This document shows, in pieces, positions 35,210-42,718 of a stretch of DNA of 64,000 bases (within the stretch, counting starts at the first letter, position 1; the number at the start of each line of letters is the position of its first letter). A program made the translations under genes and the position numbers. The stretch comes from Candidatus Poribacteria bacterium (GTDB taxonomy: Bacteria; Poribacteria; WGA-4E; WGA-3G), in NCBI GenBank assembly GCA_022824265.1, contig JAJEAG010000042.1, positions 62,001 to 126,000 on the forward strand. Reading direction: 5' to 3'. The notes below the pieces were generated by a model, which was given only the letters and a program-made list of their open reading frames with translations, made no database searches and was not told where the DNA came from.

Positions 35210-35992
35210 TTATTGTGCCTTAATGTTTCCCCAAGTTGTTGTGAGTTTGTCAGCGGGTTTCACATCAAGAAATCCACCGTCTTTAACCTCGTTAATCTCA
35301 TTTTCGGATAAAGCACGACCAAATAGGTAGTACTCATCCAGCAATCCAATATACCAACGATCATTTTTATGATGTCCGATTCCTGCTGTAACACTCCAAT
35401 CATCTGATAGTTTTCCGTTGCCTTTCGCAGCGTGAGTTTCCTTACCATCAACGTAGATTTTTATATCTCCGCTACCGCTATCATAAGTTCCAGCGAAATG
35501 GACCCATTTATTGGCTTCAAGTACAGGACCCGGGTTGATATTAAAGACTTCAGTGTTTGTGTTATCACGATGGAAAAATCTAAAACCGGCAGGACGAATT
35601 TCCATGTGGTAGAGTCCGCTTGCATGTCCCCCACCTATTGCGTCAAGCAGCGTTTGTGGATTGCCGGAACCGGTATGGTTAACCCATACTGCCAGTGTGA
35701 ATCCATCAACCGGACCGTTCTTAAATTCCGGTCCATTCATATTTATCCACACGTTGTTCTCTAACTTAATAGCTTTACCAATAACACCTTCCTCCCAATC
35801 AGTCTGTCCTTCCAATTTTCCATCGTTACCGTTCGGTGATCCATCTTCAATAGTTCCACCTTCTTTGTCAAAACTATAGTAGACAGATAAGGCAGGGTCT
35901 TTAAGGTCAGCATTGACCGAGAGTACAAACGCTCCCATAAATAACATTACGATTATATAGATGAAAATAGATCTTATCATATCAAAACGCAT
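35210..35992 (-). CDS. Secreted LamG-domain protein with LTTTW-type C-terminal tail
   Basis: A 260-residue exported protein. The N-terminus (residues 5-28, ending VNADL) is a signal peptide. A single LamG/concanavalin-like domain covers about 33-235 (LSVYYSFDKEGGTIEDG ... WVHFAGTYDSGSGDIKIYVD ... GLLDEYYLFGRAL). The C-terminus, after a Gly-Gly hinge, is KLTTTWGNIKAQ, nearly the same as the end of the large protein cut at the right edge of the window (KDLTTWASLKGR). AGGAG at proper spacing marks the start. Carbohydrate or matrix binding outside the cell is likely. Confidence 0.85.
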   Translation of the reverse strand: MRFDMIRSIFIYIIVMLFMGAFVLSVNADLKDPALSVYYSFDKEGGTIEDGSPNGNDGKLEGQTDWEEGVIGKAIKLENNVWINMNGPEFKNGPVDGFTLAVWVNHTGSGNPQTLLDAIGGGHASGLYHMEIRPAGFRFFHRDNTNTEVFNINPGPVLEANKWVHFAGTYDSGSGDIKIYVDGKETHAAKGNGKLSDDWSVTAGIGHHKNDRWYIGLLDEYYLFGRALSENEINEVKDGGFLDVKPADKLTTTWGNIKAQ

Positions 35993-36229
35993 TATATTCT
36001 CCTATATGTTTTCTATTTATAAATAGGCAGAGAAATGATATCCTAACAGGATTATCAGATGATCAATTCTCATGCAAATCGTTCCATAGACTGTTTATTA
36101 CCAATTCTCTGGTATGAGTAATTTCTATCCTTCAATCCTTATGCAACAGTACTATGAGACATAAAGAATTGTCCTAAATTTATCAGATAACAACATTTTT
36201 ATCAAGTAAAATTAAAGTGAAGGGCAGAG

Positions 36230-36340
36230 CCATTCAGTTTTCGTTAATTCGTAGAATATGTCGTAAAGTCGCGATTCAGTGATCGTTCCTACAAAGGAAG
36301 GCTTAATATTGAAAATAATAGGATTTGGATAACTGAATGG
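36230..36340. repeat. 111-bp TIR element upstream of lpdA
   Basis: CCATTCAGTT (36230-36239) and AACTGAATGG (36331-36340) are perfect inverted ends. The interior has GTAAAGTCGCGATTCAGTGA, a variant of the GTAGTC hairpin module. The left end AGAGCCATTCAGTTTTCG matches in reverse the right end of the 33850-34172 island. The rest of the 35993-36407 gap holds nothing I recognise except the lpdA promoter. Confidence 0.7.
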
Positions 36341-36350
36341 ATCTACTAAT

Positions 36351-36379
36351 TTGACAACCTTACCTTGATGTGATAGAAT
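36351..36379 (+). promoter_or_regulatory. Strong sigma70-like promoter for lpdA
   Basis: Consensus TTGACA (36351-36356), 17-base spacer, TAGAAT (36374-36379), 28 bases before the ATG. It begins ten bases after the end of the TIR element at 36230-36340. Confidence 0.7.
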
Positions 36380-36407
36380 TGTATTCATTCAGAGAATAGG
36401 AGCAGAT

Positions 36408-37784
36408 ATGTCTATTTATGATGTTGGGATTATTGGTGGAGGACCTGGAGGTTATGTTGCTGCCATAAGAGCAGCTCAATTGGGAGGCACTGTTTGTCTC
36501 ATTGAAAAAGGTCAATGGGGTGGTACATGTCTAAATAGAGGATGTATACCTACAAAGACCCTTTTTTCTATAGCACATCTTGCAGAGCAGGTTCGCAAGA
36601 CCCCTGCTCTAAATGTCCAAGACACATCCGTTGACTACTCACAGACATTAATACATAAAACGGAAGTCATTGAGAAATTGACAGGCGGGATAAGTCAACT
36701 TCTTAAGCGGAATAAAATCCACACCTTGATTGGTAATGCCTCGCTTACGGATAAAAACACAATTGTAGTAAATAAGACAGATGGGACATCTGAACAGATT
36801 CAGGTGAAGAACGTTATCATCGCTACTGGTTCTGAACCTGCAGATCCACCTGTTTTTGAGATTGATGAGACCGATGTGTTGACAACGACTGGAATCCTTA
36901 ATCTAACTGAACTTCCTGAAAGTCTTATTATCGTTGGAGGTGGTGTTTCAGGTTGTGAATTTGCTTCTATCTTCAATGCATTTGGTTGTAAAGTGACCGT
37001 GTTGGAATTGCTTCCTACCATTTTGGCAACAGAAGATGTCCAAGTTGTTCGTCATATCCAACTTTTCATGAAGCGAAAAGGTATGTCTATCCAGACAGGT
37101 GCGAAAATTACCGGTGTCAAGAAGTCGGAAGAAGGTGTTACTGCAGTTCTTGAATCTGGTGAAAATGTTAAAGCAGAAAAGATGTTGGTATCAATCGGTA
37201 GACGTTACAATTCAGAAGGTATAGGGTTGGAAAAGGTTGGAGTTCGCACAGACAACGGCAAAATCGTTGTGAATGAAAAGATGCAGACGAACATTCCCGG
37301 AATTTACGCTGTCGGTGATGTCGCGAGTCGGTATCTGTTGGCACACGTTGCTTCTGCAGAGGGTAAGATTGCCGCGCAGAACTGTCTTGGTGAAACTACT
37401 GAAATGGACTATCAAGTTATCCCTTGGTGCGTGTTCACGTTACCGGAAATTGGGCATGCTGGTATGACAGAAAAAGAGGCTACAGATGAGGGTTATGAGG
37501 TTAAGGTAGGCAGATTCCCTTATGGTGCAAGTGGCATGGCGTTAGGGATGGGAGAAGCAGACGGATTCGTGAAGACTGTCATGGATGCTGATAGTGGTGA
37601 TATACTCGGGGCACATATTGTTGGTGCACATGCTTCAACGCTTATTCATGAAGCTGCGGTTGCAATACGTATGGGTGCTTCAGCGATGGATATTGCACAT
37701 ACTGTGCATGCACATCCTACACTTTCTGAGATGGTGATGGAGTCTGCTGAGGCTGCGTATGGTCGGGCAGTGCATGTGTTGTAA
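36408..37784 (+). CDS. lpdA: Dihydrolipoyl dehydrogenase
   Basis: The FAD-dependent E3 subunit of 2-oxoacid dehydrogenase and glycine cleavage complexes, reoxidising dihydrolipoamide with NAD. It has 458 residues, as expected. FAD motif GIIGGGPGGYVAA opens the protein, redox-active Cys41 and Cys46 are in GGTCLNRGC, the NAD loop is IIVGGGVSGCEFA, and the C-terminal interface carries catalytic His436 and Glu441 (HAHPTLSE). No E1 or E2 genes are adjacent, so it probably serves several complexes. GGAG precedes the ATG at good spacing. A hairpin follows at 37802. Confidence 0.93.
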   Translation: MSIYDVGIIGGGPGGYVAAIRAAQLGGTVCLIEKGQWGGTCLNRGCIPTKTLFSIAHLAEQVRKTPALNVQDTSVDYSQTLIHKTEVIEKLTGGISQLLKRNKIHTLIGNASLTDKNTIVVNKTDGTSEQIQVKNVIIATGSEPADPPVFEIDETDVLTTTGILNLTELPESLIIVGGGVSGCEFASIFNAFGCKVTVLELLPTILATEDVQVVRHIQLFMKRKGMSIQTGAKITGVKKSEEGVTAVLESGENVKAEKMLVSIGRRYNSEGIGLEKVGVRTDNGKIVVNEKMQTNIPGIYAVGDVASRYLLAHVASAEGKIAAQNCLGETTEMDYQVIPWCVFTLPEIGHAGMTEKEATDEGYEVKVGRFPYGASGMALGMGEADGFVKTVMDADSGDILGAHIVGAHASTLIHEAAVAIRMGASAMDIAHTVHAHPTLSEMVMESAEAAYGRAVHVL

Positions 37785-37801
37785 CAAAACAATATTTGTA
37801 A

Positions 37802-37824
37802 GGACACTACAGGATGTAGTGTCC
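37802..37824 (+). terminator. Hairpin after lpdA
   Basis: Perfect 10-bp stem GGACACTACA (37802-37811) and TGTAGTGTCC (37815-37824) with a three-base loop, 18 bases after the lpdA stop. There is no long T-run (AGTTCCTGTTTATTC follows), so termination or 3' protection are both possible. Confidence 0.5.
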
Positions 37825-37974
37825 AGTTCCTGTTTATTCATGTAATTGCTGAAATGTATTTAACGTAAGTTCAATAAATCCACACGAATATCTCCGTAGA
37901 TTGAGTTGAGTGACGAAATCCAACATCTTTCCTCATTATATAGCATTCCCTGTTCGGTTTTGTTCCTTAACCTA

Positions 37975-38337
37975 ACCATAAGCGTCAATTTTAGGTGGAG
38001 ATGTGTTTGTAGTCGCGCAATTCATTACGTTTCTTACATTTATCGTAGGGGCGAGGTCTCCTCGCCCGCATGCGTACATACAGTCCCGTAGACTGGAACG
38101 AGCAAAAAGCAACCTCCGACATGTCTATCTGATCCACAGAACGCCATGCACAAAAATTAGCGCAATCTATCAGAATCGCAGCTTAATGCGGTTGGGTTTC
38201 AGACGCTACAAAGAGACATTGATATACCAAAATCCTTCAGTGTCTTTTGCGTCTTCAGTGCTTTCAGTGATTCAGACAATTAGCACTATCGAATACCCTA
38301 AACACAATGGCATATTCCTTAAATTGACGCCTATGGT
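37975..38337. repeat. 363-bp TIR element carrying hairpin modules
   Basis: ACCATAAGCGTCAATTT (37975-37991) and its complement AAATTGACGCCTATGGT (38321-38337, one mismatch) bound a unit with the same module order as the 33850 island: GTAGTCGCGCAATTCATTAC, GTAGGGGCGAGGTCTCCTCG, CAGTCCCGTAGACTGGAACG, CCTCCGACATG. No credible ORF. The interval 37825-37974 shows nothing recognisable. Confidence 0.72.
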
Positions 38338-38397
38338 TTTGTTCCTCAATCTAACCTACATTGGTAATTGGATTTAATTTAGACAATGGAGAGACAA

Positions 38398-38664
38398 ATG
38401 AACTGTAGAGAAATACCGCAAATAGACTCAATTCAAGAACTCGCCAATTTTTGGGATACACATGACTTAACTGATTTTGAAGATGATCTTGAGGAAGTGG
38501 AAGAACCTGTTTTTGAACTTCAAACTGAACTGATTGTTCCATTACAACCTGAGGAGTTAGAGGCTCTAACAATACTTGCGAAAACCCGTGACACCTCTCC
38601 TGTAAATCTAATTCGTGAATGGGTTCTTGAACATATTGATAATACAGCCGCAGAAGTTCAATGA
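38398..38664 (+). CDS. CopG-like antitoxin candidate (orphan)
   Basis: An 88-residue acidic protein starting MNCREIPQIDSIQELANFWD. The segment IQELANFWDTHDLTDFEDDL is typical of CopG/BrnA-type antitoxins, and the C-terminal half (LQPEELEALTILAKTRDTSP then VNLIREWVLEHI) has the form of a ribbon-helix-helix. GGAGAG upstream favours the second ATG (38398) over the one at 38386. No toxin gene of BrnT, RelE or HicA type is adjacent: a repeat element lies upstream and an antisense kinase gene downstream. It is either a solo regulator or a relic of a toxin-antitoxin pair. Confidence 0.65.
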   Translation: MNCREIPQIDSIQELANFWDTHDLTDFEDDLEEVEEPVFELQTELIVPLQPEELEALTILAKTRDTSPVNLIREWVLEHIDNTAAEVQ

Positions 38665-38712
38665 TTGGATTGCGTAGGAAATAAAGGAATCGGATTAAGT
38701 CTGATTACACTC

Positions 38713-39618
38713 TTAGAAATGAACCGCATCCTGCAGTTCCTCATACCGCGCTTCAATTTCGCTAAACTGCACAGACTTCTGCCGATTGATGCTGAAATCT
38801 TCAATGTTGAATGATGCGACAACAGTACCATACATCATCGCTTTACGGATTGAACCTTCCGATACATCATCTACAGATGCCAAATAACCCATAAATCCAC
38901 CTGCGAAACTATCGCCTGCGCCTGTAGGGTCTACAACCTCTGTAAGTGGATATGCTGGTGCGCTAAAAAAGGATGATTCTGTGATACTGATTGCACCGTG
39001 TTCACCTTTTTTGACAATAACTCGCTTAGGTCCATAACGTAAGATTTCCCGTGCTGCCAGCAATAGATTAGATTCACCCGTGAGTAATTTTGCCTCACTA
39101 TCGTTTAGGATAAGTATGTCCACGCGTTCTATTGTTCTCTCTAACGCTTCTCGCTCCTCATTTATCCAGAAATCCATCGTATCACAGACAACAAGTTTAG
39201 GGTTAGATGTTTGCTCAATAATGCTTAGCTGCAATTGCGGTGGGTCGTTCGCTAAAAATAGGTAAGAAGACTCTTTGTAGGAATTGGGTAAGGTCGGATG
39301 AAAATCAGCAATAACATTCAACTCTGTGAAAAGTGTGTCGCGGACGTTAAAATCTTCAGAGTATCTACCACCCCATCGGAAGGTTTTACCGTCTTCTACG
39401 CGTGTCAGACCCTCAAGGTCAATTCCTTTGTCATTGAGGGAGTCTGTATACGCCTGTGGGAAATCAGCCCCAACTACACCGACAAGACGGATGGGACTAC
39501 AAAAAAAACTTGTGGCAACAGCAGCATAAGTGCCAGAACCACCAAGCACATCTTCAACACGTTTCTGTGGGGTTTCTACGGTATCTAAAGTAACCGTTCC
39601 AACAACTAAAACTCCCAT
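38713..39618 (-). CDS. PfkB-family kinase, possible adenosine kinase
   Basis: A 301-residue ribokinase/PfkB-family kinase. The N-terminal GGSGTYAAVA (substrate lid region) and the C-terminal DPTGAGDSFAGGFMGYL with the catalytic Asp and anion hole are intact. Generic annotation would be sugar kinase. Its place as last gene of metK-ahcY-membrane protein-pfkB suggests adenosine, the product of AhcY, as substrate; that is inference from context. Two adjacent ATGs occur; the second (39618) has better spacing to GGAG. In the frame the ORF extends further upstream but overlaps the preceding small gene. Confidence 0.85.
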   Translation of the reverse strand: MGVLVVGTVTLDTVETPQKRVEDVLGGSGTYAAVATSFFCSPIRLVGVVGADFPQAYTDSLNDKGIDLEGLTRVEDGKTFRWGGRYSEDFNVRDTLFTELNVIADFHPTLPNSYKESSYLFLANDPPQLQLSIIEQTSNPKLVVCDTMDFWINEEREALERTIERVDILILNDSEAKLLTGESNLLLAAREILRYGPKRVIVKKGEHGAISITESSFFSAPAYPLTEVVDPTGAGDSFAGGFMGYLASVDDVSEGSIRKAMMYGTVVASFNIEDFSINRQKSVQFSEIEARYEELQDAVHF

Positions 39619-39637
39619 CATTTCTCCATTCTTATTG

Positions 39638-39868
39638 CTAAAATGGTCCTGGACGATTTTTGTTTTCACGCATTGCGCTAATGACTCGCCGCACACGTCT
39701 CACCAAAATAACAGCAAGCACGAGTATAAGTGGAATACGTAGATATTCAAGTATAGTGAAAATGGTCGGAGGGAATTCGACTTTTCCAGACTGTGCTAAC
39801 CATATCGGCAGCAGGAGCACTGTTGCAAGAAGTAAAACTACTCCCTCCCAGATTTCTGCCTTTTTCAT
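39638..39868 (-). CDS. Small membrane protein in methyl-cycle operon
   Basis: A 76-residue protein beginning MKKAEIWEGVVLLL. Two transmembrane helices are predicted by eye (about 8-27 and 42-60), followed by a strongly basic tail (RRVRRVISAMRENKNRPG). It resembles no family I know. It lies 90 bases after ahcY and 20 bases before the PfkB kinase gene, in the same direction. The start is uncertain: there is no clear ribosome site, and the frame is open upstream to 39976, which would overlap the ahcY stop. Confidence 0.55.
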   Translation of the reverse strand: MKKAEIWEGVVLLLATVLLLPIWLAQSGKVEFPPTIFTILEYLRIPLILVLAVILVRRVRRVISAMRENKNRPGPF

Positions 39869-39957
39869 AAGAAATGTTGTGGGTGCATGACAGGTTGAGA
39901 TAGATTCATTATGCACGTCGTAAAGTGCCGCATACAGAGTGCACAAATAGGAGTTGC

Positions 39958-41220
39958 TTAAGTACCCATTTCCCAAGAGTTGAGGTATTTTTCTTGTTCA
40001 GCCGTAAGCGTGTCAATCTCAACACCGAATGCTGCTAACTTCAATTTGGCTACTTCCTCGTCAATAGAAGCAGGAACGTCATAGACCCTATTTTCAAGTT
40101 TTTTCTGATTCTGTGCAATAAATTCAAGGGATAATGCTTGATTAGCAAAACTCATGTCCATGACACTTGCAGGATGTCCCTCTGCTGACGCTAAATTTAC
40201 CAATCGACCTTCACCGATAAGAAAAAGTGTTCGTCCATCGTCAAGTGTGTAGGATTCTACGTATTCGCGTGCTGTTGCTTTTTCAACTGCGAGTTCCTCA
40301 AGTGCTGGAATATCAATTTCTACATTAAAATGACCTGAATTAGCGATAATTGCCCCATTCTTCATAGCTTCAAAATGTTCTTTACGAAGGACATGAATAT
40401 CGCCTGTTAATGTAATTACAAGGTCTGCTTCTTGAACGGCTTTTTGCATAGGCATCACTCTGAATCCATCCATTACTGCTTCTAATGCCTTCAGTGCGGT
40501 TACTTCCGTTACAATAACGTTAGCACCTAACCCACGCGCACGGCTTGCGACTCCTCTGCCACACCAACCGTAACCTGCTATAACGACAGTCGTTCCTGCG
40601 ATGAGTAGGTTCGTTGCGCGGATAATGCCATCTAAAGTGCTTTGTCCAGTGCCGTATCGGTTATCAAAAAAATGTTTGGTATCTGCATCATTTACGGCGA
40701 TAATGGGATATTTCAGTACACCTTCCGCAGCCATGCTTTTAAGCCTGATAACACCAGTGGTTGTTTCTTCTGTTCCCGCAACAACCTGCTCGACAAGTGC
40801 TGGATTTGTTTCTTCGGAATGTAGTTGCGATACCAAATCAGCACCATCATCCATTGTAATATTAGATTGTGTTTCAAGTGCTGCTTGTATATGTTGATAA
40901 TAAGTTTTGGTGTCCTCACCGTTAATAGCAAATACCGCTATGTCGTCATTAACAACGAGAGATGCAGCAACGTCATCTTGCGTACTAAGCGGGTTAGATG
41001 CACATAACGCCAATTCGGCACCGCCTGCCTTTAAAGTTTGCATTAGGTTTGCTGTTTCCGTTGTAACATGTAAACATGCGGCAACTTTTAATCCTTGCAA
41101 CGGTTGTTCTTTGGCAAAACGTTCACGGATAGATGTTAAAACAGGCATAAACCTGTTTGCCCAATCCACTCGCTGTTTACCCACATCTGCAAGGTCTGTA
41201 TTCTTGATATCGTAGTCCAT
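39958..41220 (-). CDS. ahcY: Adenosylhomocysteinase
   Basis: S-adenosylhomocysteine hydrolase, which splits SAH reversibly to homocysteine and adenosine and so relieves methyltransferase inhibition. It has 420 residues, like archaeal/thermophile-type enzymes without the long insertion. Seen: [15 protein letters not shown] with the His-x-Thr substrate residues, [19 protein letters not shown] loop [14 protein letters not shown] and the C-terminal NQALSLEF. A very strong AAGGAGG precedes the ATG eight bases after the metK stop, so the two genes are translationally close. Together they run the SAM cycle. Confidence 0.95.
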   Translation of the reverse strand: MDYDIKNTDLADVGKQRVDWANRFMPVLTSIRERFAKEQPLQGLKVAACLHVTTETANLMQTLKAGGAELALCASNPLSTQDDVAASLVVNDDIAVFAINGEDTKTYYQHIQAALETQSNITMDDGADLVSQLHSEETNPALVEQVVAGTEETTTGVIRLKSMAAEGVLKYPIIAVNDADTKHFFDNRYGTGQSTLDGIIRATNLLIAGTTVVIAGYGWCGRGVASRARGLGANVIVTEVTALKALEAVMDGFRVMPMQKAVQEADLVITLTGDIHVLRKEHFEAMKNGAIIANSGHFNVEIDIPALEELAVEKATAREYVESYTLDDGRTLFLIGEGRLVNLASAEGHPASVMDMSFANQALSLEFIAQNQKKLENRVYDVPASIDEEVAKLKLAAFGVEIDTLTAEQEKYLNSWEMGT

Positions 41221-41228
41221 CTTCCTCC

Positions 41229-42356
41229 TTATACTTTAAGCTTTTCAACATAATCAGTTTTTTCCCACGTGAACCCTTTTTCAGTGCGTCCAAAATGTCC
41301 GTAAGCAGCAGTATTTCTGTATATTGGTTCTCGTAGTTTTAATCTTTCAATGATGCCTTCTGGAGTTAAGTCAAAGTGTTGATTGACTAATTTAGCAGCC
41401 ATTATATCATCCCCTGTTCCAAATGTATCAACCATAACCGAGACAGGAGCTTTACATCCGATAGCATAAGCAATTTGGATTTCGCATCGTTCTGCTAATC
41501 CAGCAGCAACAAGATTTTTAGCTGCATGTCGTGCAGCATAAGTAGCACTTCTGTCAACTTTTGTTGCATCCTTTCCAGAAAGTGCACCGCCACCATGTCG
41601 TCCAGTACCTCCATAGGTATCTACGATGATTTTTCGTCCGGTTAATCCTGCGTCCCCATGGGGTCCTCCTGTAACGAAACGACCTGTCGGGTTAATATGG
41701 TATACAACATCAGGACTCATCAAATTATCGGGAATAACTTTCTTGATTACTTCTTCGATTATTCCTTCTTTGAGATCGGAATCAGCAACATCAGGATTGT
41801 GTTGTGATGAAATGACAACAGTGGTTACTTGTGTAGGTTTGTTGTCAACATATTCAACTGTTACTTGGGATTTTCCATCGGGACGAATGTAATCAAGGAT
41901 ACCCTCTTTGCGCACTTGAGCTAAACGGTGGGTCAATTGGTGTGCTAAAGTGATCGGCAAAGGCATCAGTTCAGGTGTCTCTGTGCATGCATAACCAAAC
42001 ATTAGACCTTGGTCACCCGCACCTCCTGGATTGACACCCATTGCAATATCTGGAGATTGTTTGTCAATTGTAACTAATATTGCACTATGCTCTGCATCAA
42101 ATCCGTAGTTTGCATCGGTATATCCAATATCTGCTATGACTTCACGAGCAATCTCTTGTAAATTTGGACTGGCTGTGGTTGTTATTTCTCCTGCGATAAT
42201 GACAAGTCCAGTTGTAACGAGCGTTTCACATGCCACCCTTCCTAACGGGTCTTCTGTTAGAATGGTATCAAGAACAGCATCAGAGATCTGGTCAGCGATT
42301 TTGTCCGGATGCCCTTCTGTTACAGATTCGGACGAAAACAAAAAATTACGACTCAA
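41229..42356 (-). CDS. metK: S-adenosylmethionine synthetase
   Basis: Methionine adenosyltransferase making SAM from methionine and ATP. It has 375 residues. [20 protein letters not shown] is at the N-terminus, [16 protein letters not shown] and [20 protein letters not shown] (P-loop like signature) in the middle, and [12 protein letters not shown] holds the metal and K+ residues. The start is a TTG at 42354-42356, with AGGAG at seven bases. The C-terminal [10 protein letters not shown] is normal. First gene of the metK-ahcY-membrane protein-PfkB run. Confidence 0.96.
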   Translation of the reverse strand: MSRNFLFSSESVTEGHPDKIADQISDAVLDTILTEDPLGRVACETLVTTGLVIIAGEITTTASPNLQEIAREVIADIGYTDANYGFDAEHSAILVTIDKQSPDIAMGVNPGGAGDQGLMFGYACTETPELMPLPITLAHQLTHRLAQVRKEGILDYIRPDGKSQVTVEYVDNKPTQVTTVVISSQHNPDVADSDLKEGIIEEVIKKVIPDNLMSPDVVYHINPTGRFVTGGPHGDAGLTGRKIIVDTYGGTGRHGGGALSGKDATKVDRSATYAARHAAKNLVAAGLAERCEIQIAYAIGCKAPVSVMVDTFGTGDDIMAAKLVNQHFDLTPEGIIERLKLREPIYRNTAAYGHFGRTEKGFTWEKTDYVEKLKV

Positions 42357-42718
42357 TTCAGTTCTCCTGTCAACATATTTTCCTTATCTCCCACATACGA
42401 AAGAACCATCATTCCTTTTTTCGTTGAAAGAACGCATTTCTGTACATAACTTACCCAATGTCATCCAGAAATACCTCATTAAACGAATACAAAAGATATT
42501 AATCTAACATACTTACTTGCAACAATACATAATGAGGTAGTATCGTGATAACTACACCCTACCCAATACTACATTTGATGCATAAGGTTCGGATGTCTCG
42601 CATTTAGGTATTCGCGAGGGTGGGTACAGAACAGAAAAGATGTAGGCATCATTGTATAAATTAGAAATGGAGAGGAACCTAACAATAGAGGATCTATAAA
42701 AGATGCTCAATCACTAAA
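42357..42718. other. Intergenic region between rpsA-like gene and metK
   Basis: 362 bases without a gene. I looked for a SAM or SAH riboswitch upstream of metK and saw no convincing fold. A short CTCGC / GCGAG hairpin is at about 42598-42619. No promoter stands out. Confidence 0.4.

Noticed and set aside
42357-42718. SAM or SAH riboswitch upstream of metK
   Set aside because: I could not find the conserved stems or a terminator/anti-terminator pair on the minus strand.
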